Under the pieces are notes generated by a model. That model saw only the letters and a program-made list of their open reading frames with translations. It was not told the DNA's origin and did not search any database. Shown here piece after piece: positions 1 to 6,398 of a DNA stretch of 8,817 nt (its first letter is position 1; each line of letters opens with the position of its first letter). The position numbers and the translations under genes were made by a program. The stretch comes from Caldifarciminota bacterium. Lineage in GTDB: Bacteria > Hydrothermota > Hydrothermia > B15-G9. The stretch lies in the NCBI GenBank assembly GCA_027064565.1, contig JAMOPK010000314.1:1-8817 (forward strand), in the 5' to 3' direction.

Positions 1-579
1 CCTGCCTGTTTCCAGGTATTCGATGGCGGTTTCACGGTCGGGTTTCTCCCTGAATCTGATCACATAATGGGCCTTCAACCCATTCTTTTCCCTGAGCGTT
101 TCGCCCATCTCGATGTAACCATAACCTGTCTCAGGTCGGGTGGGCTTTATGCCGAAAGTGACGAGTCGTCTTTCCTGATCCGCTATCTCTGCGGCGAACT
201 CAAACGTCTGGAGTAGTGCATCCCGGTCTTTTATCACATGATCGGCAGGCAGCATGAACAGGATGGCGTCCTCGTGCCCGGTCTGCTTCAGGTAGAAGGC
301 GGCAAAGGCGCACGCCGGCGCTGTATTTTTACCAACAGGTTCCACCAGAACCACAGATCGGGGCATCAGTTCCTGAACCTTATCCGCTATCGATTCGGTT
401 GTTATGGCGATCGCCTTCTCCTCAGGGATCAGCGGTGAAATACGTTCAAGGGTTTCCTCAAGCATAGTTTTGTCTGACAGGAGCCTGAGCAACTGCTTTG
501 GGCGACTTTCTCTGGACAGTGGCCATAAACGCTCACCCTTTCCGCCGGCCATAATCCCGGCAAACAGCCTTTCTTTCAT
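1..579 (-). CDS. manC: Mannose-1-phosphate guanylyltransferase, N-terminal 193 residues (partial, runs off left edge)
   Basis: This is the nucleotidyltransferase part of a GDP-mannose pyrophosphorylase, a cytoplasmic enzyme making GDP-mannose from mannose-1-phosphate and GTP for cell-surface polysaccharides. Translating the minus strand from the ATG at 579 gives 193 uninterrupted codons to the window edge. Seen directly: the signature AGGKGERLWPLSRESRPKQ (residues 11-29; nucleotide-binding loop and catalytic Arg/Lys), VEPVGKNTAPA (79-89), LPADHVI (110-116), TGYGYIE (151-157) and the EKPD segment (178-181). Family members are about 350 residues, or about 470 when fused to a phosphomannose isomerase domain, so roughly half or less is here and the C-terminal form cannot be told. 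The start is supported by a strong Shine-Dalgarno, AAGGAGG, at 586-592 with a 6-nt spacer. It is divergently arranged to the operon beginning at 783. Preference for another sugar-1-phosphate is possible but the motifs fit the mannose family best. Confidence 0.93.
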   Translation of the reverse strand, partial: MKERLFAGIMAGGKGERLWPLSRESRPKQLLRLLSDKTMLEETLERISPLIPEEKAIAITTESIADKVQELMPRSVVLVEPVGKNTAPACAFAAFYLKQTGHEDAILFMLPADHVIKDRDALLQTFEFAAEIADQERRLVTFGIKPTRPETGYGYIEMGETLREKNGLKAHYVIRFREKPDRETAIEYLETGR

Positions 580-591
580 TCTATCCCTCCT

Positions 592-605
592 TCTGACTGG
601 TCAGA
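592..605. promoter_or_regulatory. Perfect palindrome over the predicted manC start site (possible operator)
   Basis: TCTGAC-TG-GTCAGA is a perfect 6+6 inverted repeat with a 2-nt centre. It lies between the manC -10 box (610-615) and its Shine-Dalgarno (586-592), overlapping the predicted start site near 603. A dimeric repressor bound here would block initiation. Short palindromes arise by chance, and no regulator for it is visible in the window. Confidence 0.3.
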
Positions 606-609
606 GGTG

Positions 610-638
610 ATTATAAACGACTGCATTATGGTTCTGAA
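610..638 (-). promoter_or_regulatory. Predicted sigma70-type promoter for manC
   Basis: Read on the minus strand, TTCAGA (638-633) and a perfect TATAAT (615-610) are separated by 17 nt. The start site would fall near 603, giving a leader of about 24 nt that contains the manC Shine-Dalgarno. The -35 is only a 4/6 match. The call rests on motif and position alone. Confidence 0.5.
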
Positions 639-728
639 ACTGTTTAGATGGGAAGCAGCGTTAAATTGTCCCTGTGTCCTGTGGAGCCATCGGGAGAAAC
701 CTGATGAAATCCGTTTTGCAGATTTTCC

Positions 729-758
729 TTGACCCTCCGTTCATGCAGGCATTAAAAT
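729..758 (+). promoter_or_regulatory. Predicted sigma70-type promoter for the five-gene operon
   Basis: TTGACC (729-734) and TAAAAT (753-758), each a 5/6 match to consensus, are separated by 18 nt. TTAAAA at 752 with a 17-nt spacer is an alternative reading of the -10. The start site would be near 765, leaving a leader of about 18 nt that includes AAGGAGGT (770-777) ahead of the ATG at 783. The rest of the 580-782 spacer shows no RNA gene or small ORF I would support. Confidence 0.5.
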
Positions 759-782
759 CCAACTGAAAGAAGGAGGTCAGGG

Positions 783-1532
783 ATGTTGAGAAAGATAATA
801 GGATTGGGGATTATCGGGATTCCGGTGGCAGTTTTGGCTCAGGAACATCCCGTAATGGACACGGTTGCCCAAAACTTGAGAACAACCGCTTCAGAGGCGG
901 TGGGTAGGAGCGGAACGCTCGTTCTTGCAATTGGGTTAGGGGTTTTTGGGCTTTACATGGCCGCAGTGTTTCTCTATTTCGCATATCTGTTGAAGAAGAC
1001 CGCCGAATTGCAAAGGAAAAACAAACTTGACGTTGACATGAGCCGCCTTCCAATGGGGATCCCTGAAGGTACAGTCAGATCTGTGGTTACGATAAGCTTC
1101 ATCTTCATTTTCGCCCTATGGCTGTTTGTCTCGACTGCCGTGAAAGGGCATCCGGATGTCCCTGAGCAGCTGTTCGGCATCCTGATGGCCATCGTAGGCT
1201 TCTACTTCGGTTCGAGGACAAGCCAATCGGCTAGTGAAACTTTTATGCAAAAAGAAAAACCCGGCGCGATAAAGGGCAAAGTTCACCTTGAAGGCTCGCA
1301 GGATCATTCGGGGGTTCGTGTTAAGGTTGAGGGCACAGGGGCTACCGTGACTACTTCAACAACAGGCGAATTTATCATCGAGGATGTGCCTCCGGGAACT
1401 TATACCCTCACATTTGAGAAAGAGGGATATCTTGATCAGTCTATTGAACATGTGAAAGTTACAAGCGGCTCGACGGTCAACATCGGTGTAGTCGAGCTTA
1501 TAAGGCTTGGATTTGAAGACGATGAAATTTGA
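783..1532 (+). CDS. Membrane protein, three predicted helices plus C-terminal carboxypeptidase-regulatory-like domain
   Basis: A 249-residue protein of unknown role. Residues 1-20 look like a signal peptide or first membrane anchor (basic MLRK, hydrophobic core, AVLAQ cleavage-like end). Hydrophobic segments follow at about 46-70, 99-119 and 128-143. The 71-98 loop is basic and carries a PMGIPEGTVRS motif; the last helix ends in VGFYFGSRTSQSASE. I recall such 'PEGtVR...FYFGSR' membrane segments in other bacterial proteins but cannot name the family. Residues about 162-240 resemble a carboxypeptidase-regulatory-like/CNA-B beta-sandwich (GAIKGKV, then TTGEFIIEDVPPGTYTLTFEKEGY at 193-216, in two parts TTGEFIIEDVPP and GTYTLTFEKEGY). 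The start has an excellent Shine-Dalgarno, AAGGAGGT at 770-777, 5-nt spacer. It is first in the operon and 19 nt ahead of the amidase, suggesting a shared envelope role. Gene reality is nearly certain; function is not known. Confidence 0.85.
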   Translation: MLRKIIGLGIIGIPVAVLAQEHPVMDTVAQNLRTTASEAVGRSGTLVLAIGLGVFGLYMAAVFLYFAYLLKKTAELQRKNKLDVDMSRLPMGIPEGTVRSVVTISFIFIFALWLFVSTAVKGHPDVPEQLFGILMAIVGFYFGSRTSQSASETFMQKEKPGAIKGKVHLEGSQDHSGVRVKVEGTGATVTTSTTGEFIIEDVPPGTYTLTFEKEGYLDQSIEHVKVTSGSTVNIGVVELIRLGFEDDEI

Positions 1533-1551
1533 GTGATACGGAGGAACTATC

Positions 1552-2106
1552 ATGGGTAAAAGGATATTTTTGTGTGCCGGGCACAGTAAAATCTCACCCG
1601 GTTATGTGACGAGGGAATTCCGTGAATTTGATCTCAATTACCAGTCTTTGAAGGTAATTTCCAGGAGGCTCCAGTCGCTGGGTTTCGAGGTGATCGAGCT
1701 GGAGGAATCGGTCTATGATCTCCCTTACCCGCAGTATCTTACGAGAAGAATCGAAATCATAAACGATCTCCATGCCACAAGGCCAATCGACCTCGCCATC
1801 GACCTGCATCACAACTCTTCTTCGTCCTTAAGGGTCAATGGAACGTGGTTCATCTATGGCTCTGAGGCAGGAGGTCGTAAGTCGCGCCTCATGACGGCTT
1901 CCATGCAGGCTATCGGACACAATGCGAGAGACATAAGCCTTGAGGAGTTGGGCAGGAGGCTCGGATTCATAAAAAAGACGCATCCTGTCGCGGTTATCGT
2001 TGAAAGTGCATTCATGAGCGGGGCAGTGGATAAGCTGATCCTGCGGTTCGGCAGGGGGTTGCTTTACAACGCTATTGCGGATGCAATTGCTGATTCTATG
2101 AAGTAA
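1552..2106 (+). CDS. N-acetylmuramoyl-L-alanine amidase-like zinc hydrolase (amidase_3 type), no signal peptide
   Basis: A 184-residue single-domain protein matching the amidase_3 fold, whose members cleave the bond between N-acetylmuramic acid and L-alanine in peptidoglycan. Seen: IFLCAGHS with the first zinc-ligand His (H11); REFREFDLN with the candidate acidic ligand (E22 or E25); AIDLHHNSS with the third ligand (H86, possibly H87); and AVIVESAFMS with the expected catalytic Glu (E151). The length equals a bare catalytic domain, with no cell-wall-binding repeats. The N-terminus (MGKRIFLCAG) enters the first beta strand directly, so no signal peptide is present; the GGAGGA at 1540-1545 supports this ATG. 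Periplasmic members normally carry a signal peptide, so export must be by another route or the substrate is cytosolic (recycled muropeptides or a related N-acyl substrate). It follows the membrane protein by 19 nt and precedes recJ by 14 nt. Confidence 0.82.
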   Translation: MGKRIFLCAGHSKISPGYVTREFREFDLNYQSLKVISRRLQSLGFEVIELEESVYDLPYPQYLTRRIEIINDLHATRPIDLAIDLHHNSSSSLRVNGTWFIYGSEAGGRKSRLMTASMQAIGHNARDISLEELGRRLGFIKKTHPVAVIVESAFMSGAVDKLILRFGRGLLYNAIADAIADSMK

Positions 2107-2120
2107 GAAGATTGTGCCTC

Positions 2121-3809
2121 ATGAAAAAAAGATGGGTCAAACGCCACGCCTTTTTTGACGGCGACGATGTGGCTGAGCAATTCAAAATTCCGTCTGCTAT
2201 CGCCAGGATACTGGCAACTCGTGAGATCAGGCCTTCACAGATAAGGGAGTTTCTTGAGCCGGATCTCAAAAACCTGCATTCCCCCTTACTTCTGAACGAT
2301 ATCGAGGCGGCTGTTTACCGGCTCAGGGAAGCTATTGTAAATGACGAAACTATTTTCATTTACGGTGATTACGATGTTGATGGTGTCACCTCGCTTGCCC
2401 TGCTATACCGCAATTTGAAGCGTCTCGGTGCCCGCAGAGTAATCCCTTACATCCCTGACCGTTTTGTGGAGGGCTATGGGCTGTCGGAAAAGGGAATTTA
2501 CGAGGCGAAGGAGCAGGGCGCCACGCTCATCATAACGGTGGACTCCGGCATAACCGCCGTCAGGGAAGTGGAACTTGCCTCGCAGCTTAGCATCGATGTT
2601 ATCGTCACAGATCACCATGAGCCGAAGGACGAGTTGCCGCGTGCCCTTGCGCTCGTGAATCCGAAATTGGGCAGGTATCCCTTCAAATCCCTCGCCGGCG
2701 TGGGTGTGACCTACAAGTTCCTTGAGGCGTATTACCGGGAGTTTGACGTCCCCGAGAACCCGTTGATGTGGGACCTCGACCTCGTGGCTCTCGGCACAGT
2801 GGCAGACATCGTCCCACTGGTCGATGAGAACCGCATTCTGACAAAATTCGGGTTGATAGTGCTTGAGAAGACCCGCAAGGTGGGCCTGATTGCGCTCAAA
2901 AAGATAGCGCGCCTCAACGGCGGGCCAATGCAGACATGGCATATTTCCTTCGTGCTCGGTCCGCGCCTGAACGCAATGGGCAGGCTATCCACAGCCATGA
3001 AGTCGCTCCAGCTCCTCATAACGCGTGACGGAGCGCAGGCGATGGAGCTGGCCAGAGAGTTAGAAGTGGCTAACCGTAACCGCCAGTCGATAGAGCGGGC
3101 GATTTTCAAAGAGGCCGTCGAGATGGTCGAGAACGAGATCGACCTCGAGGAGACGCGGGTACTCGTGCTTGGCAAAGATGGATGGCATGAGGGCGTGATC
3201 GGGATCGTGGCATCGAGGCTGGTGGACATGTATCGGCGCCCGGTGCTGCTTGTCAGTTTCAAGGACGGGATGGGCAAAGGCTCGGCAAGGAGCGTCAGGA
3301 GTTTCCCTTTGCACGACGCACTTAAAATGGCCGAGAAACATCTTGAATCCTTTGGCGGACACCAATTTGCGGCAGGGTTTAAGGTCTCCGAGCAGAAAAT
3401 AGACGATCTCGCCCGTGAACTCAATAGAATTGCCGGGGAAATGCTCGAAAGCCATGTTGAGGAACTTCCTGAGCTGGAATACGACACCGAGGTGACCCTG
3501 TCGGAGCTGGACAGGGAGTTTATGTTCTATCACGATAAACTGGCGCCCTTTGGATACGGCAATCCTCAGCCGCTTATGCTGGTCAAAGGTGCTGAGATCG
3601 TTTCGAAGCCCAGAGTTGTTGGCACCCGCCACGTTAAATTTGCAGTCAACGATGAGACGGCCACGCGGTCTGTCATTTTCTTTGACGGGATCGACAGGAT
3701 TGAAGAACTCTGGGAGGGGAGGGTGATCGATATTCTGTTTACTATGAAAGGCGAGGATCTGAAACTCGTCGATTTCAGGGAGAGCCAGCCAAACCATGAA
3801 AGGAGCTGA
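2121..3809 (+). CDS. recJ: Single-stranded-DNA-specific exonuclease RecJ
   Basis: RecJ is the cytoplasmic 5'-to-3' exonuclease acting on single-stranded DNA in RecF-pathway recombination, base-excision and mismatch repair. With the ATG at 2121 the protein has 562 residues, close to E. coli RecJ (577). DHH-superfamily metal motifs are intact: GDYDVDG (82-88), VDSG (140-143), TDHHEP (163-168). Also visible are LGTVADIVPL (about 225-234), GPRLNAMGRL (280-289), and DHHA1 motifs GKGSARS (385-391) and GGHQFAAG (412-419). A C-terminal OB-like domain follows, with FGYGNPQP at 477-484. A TTG at 2112 in the same frame would add three residues, but it sits one base after the AAGAAG (2105-2110) that serves as a weak Shine-Dalgarno for the ATG, so the ATG is preferred. 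The 3' end carries the guanine deaminase ribosome site. Confidence 0.96.
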   Translation: MKKRWVKRHAFFDGDDVAEQFKIPSAIARILATREIRPSQIREFLEPDLKNLHSPLLLNDIEAAVYRLREAIVNDETIFIYGDYDVDGVTSLALLYRNLKRLGARRVIPYIPDRFVEGYGLSEKGIYEAKEQGATLIITVDSGITAVREVELASQLSIDVIVTDHHEPKDELPRALALVNPKLGRYPFKSLAGVGVTYKFLEAYYREFDVPENPLMWDLDLVALGTVADIVPLVDENRILTKFGLIVLEKTRKVGLIALKKIARLNGGPMQTWHISFVLGPRLNAMGRLSTAMKSLQLLITRDGAQAMELARELEVANRNRQSIERAIFKEAVEMVENEIDLEETRVLVLGKDGWHEGVIGIVASRLVDMYRRPVLLVSFKDGMGKGSARSVRSFPLHDALKMAEKHLESFGGHQFAAGFKVSEQKIDDLARELNRIAGEMLESHVEELPELEYDTEVTLSELDREFMFYHDKLAPFGYGNPQPLMLVKGAEIVSKPRVVGTRHVKFAVNDETATRSVIFFDGIDRIEELWEGRVIDILFTMKGEDLKLVDFRESQPNHERS

Positions 3810-3811
3810 GA

Positions 3812-5044
3812 ATGAAGCTATTCAAAGGTAGAGTAATATCTTTCAAGGATGATTCCAGGGCCGTTGACCTCCCTCACGGGCACATATTGGTTGACGACAA
3901 CGGCAAGATAATCGAGGTGGGACAGGGCACGTTGCCATCCGGCGAATTCGAGGAGTTCGATTTCTCAGATTATCTCATTTTTCCGGGCTTTTTCGACATC
4001 CATGTGCATCTTCCACAGTTCGACGAACGTGCACGGTGGGGCAAAAACTTGCTCGAATGGCTGGAGCACTATATCTTTCCAGCCGAGTCTCGATTCGCCA
4101 GGGAGGATGTGGCGCGGGACACCGCCAGACGTTTCTTCGATTCTCTTGTGAGGAACGGCACCACGACAGCGGTGGTCTATTCCTCGGCCCACAGGCACGC
4201 CACTGAGATAGCCTTCGAGGAAGCCAACAAAAAGGGTATCAGAGCACTGATCGGTCAGGTATTGATGGACAGGAATGCCCCTTTTGAGATGCTTGTGACA
4301 CCGGAGAAGGCTAAAAAGGACATTGAGGCGGTCGCTTCGCAGTGGCACGGCTACGACAACCGGCTTTTCTATGTGGTGACGCCGAGATTTGCCGTGAGCT
4401 GTTCCATGGAGCTTATGAAAGCTGCCGCTGAGGTCGCAAAAGCAAATGGCCTTTACATCCAGTCACACCTGTCCGAGCAGATCCCCGAGATCGAATACGT
4501 CAGGGAACTTTTCCCGGAACACCCGCATTACACCGGTGTCTATCAGGATGCCGGGCTTCTGGGCGAAAAGACCATCATGGCGCACGCGATTCACCTGTCC
4601 GATGAGGAGCGGAAGATACTCGCAGACACCGGAACGAAGATTGCCCATTGTCCATCCTCCAATTTCTTTCTCCACAGCGGCCGAATGGACATGAAATCGA
4701 TTGAAGACGCAGGACTTGTGGTTGGACTGGGTTCGGATGTGGCGGGAGGCCCGTTCATCAACATGTTGCAGGTGCTAACCGATGTCTATTACGCCAACCG
4801 AATGAGTCCGATCAAAGCGTTTTACCACCTCACGCTTGGTGGCGCAAAAGCGCTTGGCTGGGATTCCTTCCTGGGAACCATTGAACCGGGCAAGGAAGCG
4901 GATTTCACTATCGTTGATCCATCGTCGTTGATCAGCCCGGATAGCGAACTGACTGATGTGCTTGCCAAACTTATGTTTCTGGGAGATGACAGAAACATAG
5001 TTGCGACTTTCGTTAGAGGTAAAAGAATCTGGCAGAGGAGATGA
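3812..5044 (+). CDS. guaD: Guanine deaminase (amidohydrolase)
   Basis: The enzyme hydrolyses guanine to xanthine and ammonia in purine catabolism, in the cytosol. The 410-residue protein shows the full signature: FPGFFDIHVHLPQF (57-70, zinc ligands H64 and H66, purine-binding Q69), LLEWLEHYIFPAE (80-92), GTTTAVVYSS (116-125), TPRFAVSCS (190-198, R192), QSHLSE (217-222, zinc ligand H219, catalytic E222), MAHAIHLSDEE (256-266, H258), AHCPSSNFFLHSG (278-290), GSDVAGG (307-313, zinc ligand D309) and, near the end, FLGDDRNI (389-396). As I recall human guanine deaminase, H240, E243, H279 and D330 all map with the same offset of 21. It is slightly shorter than the usual 430-450 residues. It starts 2 nt after recJ, with AGGAG at 3801-3805 inside recJ, and its stop overlaps the next start as ATGA. 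Activity on a modified guanine cannot be excluded. Confidence 0.94.
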   Translation: MKLFKGRVISFKDDSRAVDLPHGHILVDDNGKIIEVGQGTLPSGEFEEFDFSDYLIFPGFFDIHVHLPQFDERARWGKNLLEWLEHYIFPAESRFAREDVARDTARRFFDSLVRNGTTTAVVYSSAHRHATEIAFEEANKKGIRALIGQVLMDRNAPFEMLVTPEKAKKDIEAVASQWHGYDNRLFYVVTPRFAVSCSMELMKAAAEVAKANGLYIQSHLSEQIPEIEYVRELFPEHPHYTGVYQDAGLLGEKTIMAHAIHLSDEERKILADTGTKIAHCPSSNFFLHSGRMDMKSIEDAGLVVGLGSDVAGGPFINMLQVLTDVYYANRMSPIKAFYHLTLGGAKALGWDSFLGTIEPGKEADFTIVDPSSLISPDSELTDVLAKLMFLGDDRNIVATFVRGKRIWQRR

Positions 5045-5880
5045 GCGGCCGCACAAAGAAAATCCTGCTTTTTATAGTGGGAGTTCCCGGAGCCATACTG
5101 GCCGCATTTCTCCTGACTGTTCTGGTTCTTTACATTGTCCTGCCCGATGGCTCCGAATACAAAACCAGGAATCCTGAAGTCACTGCGGTCATGAAACAGC
5201 GGGAAGCGGAGGCGGTCAAAAAGGGTCGAAAACCGCGCAGGTTTTACATCTGGGTGCCGCTTTCGAGGATTTCTCCTCACCTGATCCGTGCGGTGATCAT
5301 TTCGGAAGATGCCAGATTCTACCAGCATCATGGTTTTGACCTCAAGGCGATAAAATTGGCAGCTGAGCGCAACCTCAAAAAGCGACGATTCGCCTATGGA
5401 GGCTCGACGATAACCCAGCAGCTTGCGCGAAACCTCTACCTGAGCACACGTAAGTCGCTATGGCGCAAACTGAAAGAACTGGTAATCGCCTACAAGATGG
5501 AGAAGACGCTCACAAAGCGGCGGATACTCGAACTTTACCTTAACGTTGTGGAGTGGGGGCCGGGCGTTTACGGGGCGGAGGCCGCCTCGCGGTATTACTA
5601 TGGAAAACATGCCGCCAATTTGAGCCTTGATGAGGCCGTCCGGCTCGCCGTTATTTTGCCCTCGCCGATCAAACATTCCCCTTATGACGGCTCAAAATTT
5701 GTTGAAAGGCGAAGGCGGAAAGTCCTTTACTGGATGTATCGCACCGGATACGTCTCAAGGGATGACTATTTGAGGCTCATTGGCAAATTGCCGGAGGACG
5801 AGCTTGAAATAATCGATACCGCCACTTTGAGGGAGTTGAAAAAGCAGTTTATAGACCAGCAGATCGGCAGTGAGAAGTGA
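5041..5880 (+). CDS. mtgA: Monofunctional peptidoglycan glycosyltransferase (GT51, MtgA-like)
   Basis: This enzyme polymerises lipid II into glycan strands at the outer face of the inner membrane. The 279-residue protein has a short basic N-terminus, one membrane helix (about 8-34), and a GT51 domain (about 70-245). Conserved blocks: SEDARFYQHHGFD (88-100, catalytic E89), GGSTITQQLARNLY (120-133), RKLKELVIAYKMEKTLTK (142-159, second conserved Glu E146) and RILELYLNVVEWGPGVYGAE (161-180). There is no transpeptidase domain, so it is a monofunctional enzyme and not a class A PBP; length is near the MtgA family's upper range. The start ATG overlaps the guaD stop (ATGA). The nearest Shine-Dalgarno-like run, GAGGAG at 5035-5040, abuts the ATG with no spacer, so translation probably depends on ribosomes finishing guaD. 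No alternative upstream start is better placed. It ends one base before the convergent Fur-family gene. Confidence 0.94.
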   Translation: MSGRTKKILLFIVGVPGAILAAFLLTVLVLYIVLPDGSEYKTRNPEVTAVMKQREAEAVKKGRKPRRFYIWVPLSRISPHLIRAVIISEDARFYQHHGFDLKAIKLAAERNLKKRRFAYGGSTITQQLARNLYLSTRKSLWRKLKELVIAYKMEKTLTKRRILELYLNVVEWGPGVYGAEAASRYYYGKHAANLSLDEAVRLAVILPSPIKHSPYDGSKFVERRRRKVLYWMYRTGYVSRDDYLRLIGKLPEDELEIIDTATLRELKKQFIDQQIGSEK

Positions 5881-5881
5881 A

Positions 5882-6334
5882 TCAGGCATCCCCGGGTTGT
5901 TTTTTCATCTTCTTTGCACATTCCTCGCACAGGCCGTAAACGTTGATGCTGTATCGATTGACTGTGAAGTTGTGTTTACGGGCCATGCGATTGATTATGT
6001 CTTTTATTTCATCGGACGGAAATTCGATGATCTTCATGCATCCCGTGCAGATGAAATGGCAATGCGATGTTTTGCCGCTGATGGATTCGTAATACCTGCG
6101 CCCCTGCCCGAAATCGTGCACCTCCACGAATCCCATGCTTGCTAACACATCAAGTGTGCGGTAAATCGTGGCTCTGGATACATGGTGTTTTTTGCGGAGC
6201 ATCGAGTAGAGTTCTTCGGCGGTGAAATGCTTTCTCATTGAGAATATTTTTTGAGCTATCACCTTACGCTGGCGTGTAAATTTAAGCCCCCTAAGTTCAA
6301 GCTCCTCTTTGAGTTTAATCATGTCCTGTCTCAT
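5882..6334 (-). CDS. Fur-family metal-dependent transcriptional regulator
   Basis: A 150-residue DNA-binding repressor of the Fur/Zur/PerR family. The winged helix covers about 5-80, with GLKFTRQRKVIAQ (16-28) and the recognition-helix block VSRATIYRTLDVLASMGFVE (52-71). The structural zinc site is complete: C96/C99 and C136/C139. Regulatory-site residues equivalent to E. coli Fur H33, E81, H88 and H90 are visible as H36, E83, H91 and H93. The second Fur site is degraded: the usual HHDH reads SHCH (90-93), and the late His is Tyr128. The glutamate at 83 argues against a typical PerR, which uses Asp there; Fur, Zur or Mn/Ni sensing remain open. The ATG at 6334 lacks a clear Shine-Dalgarno; Met5 (6322), preceded by AGACAGGA, is a credible alternative. 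The gene is convergent with mtgA. Confidence 0.93.
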   Translation of the reverse strand: MRQDMIKLKEELELRGLKFTRQRKVIAQKIFSMRKHFTAEELYSMLRKKHHVSRATIYRTLDVLASMGFVEVHDFGQGRRYYESISGKTSHCHFICTGCMKIIEFPSDEIKDIINRMARKHNFTVNRYSINVYGLCEECAKKMKKQPGDA

Positions 6335-6343
6335 GGCGAAAAA

Positions 6344-6372
6344 ACTTTAGACTACCAAATGAGAAAAGTCAA
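6344..6372 (-). promoter_or_regulatory. Predicted sigma70-type promoter for the Fur-family gene
   Basis: On the minus strand, TTGACT (6372-6367, 5/6) and TAAAGT (6349-6344, 4/6) are 17 nt apart. The start site would fall near 6337, only about 3 nt before the ATG at 6334. Either the mRNA is nearly leaderless, or translation starts at Met5 (6322) with a leader of about 15 nt. Confidence 0.5.
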
Positions 6373-6376
6373 GATA

Positions 6377-6398
6377 TCGAAAAAGATGCTCGAAAAAG
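6377..6398. repeat. 9-bp direct repeat upstream of the Fur-family promoter
   Basis: TCGAAAAAG occurs at 6377-6385 and again at 6390-6398, a 13-bp period, just upstream of the predicted -35 (6367-6372). A related CGAAAAAA lies at 6337-6344 around the predicted transcription start. The placement is compatible with regulator or activator binding, but the A-rich composition makes chance similarity possible. Confidence 0.35.

Noticed and set aside
2112..2120. TTG start three codons upstream of the recJ ATG
   Set aside because: It lies one base after the only Shine-Dalgarno-like sequence; the ATG at 2121 is better spaced.
2403..3797. Long minus-strand open frames (179, 251 and 245 codons) across recJ
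   Set aside because: They are antisense shadows of a well-conserved gene; their low-complexity Ser/Arg-rich or unpatterned translations carry no motifs.
5885..5905. CCCCGGG followed by a T-run just after mtgA, resembling an intrinsic terminator
   Set aside because: The potential stem is only about three pairs, and the T-run is explained by Lys codons at the end of the convergent Fur-family gene.
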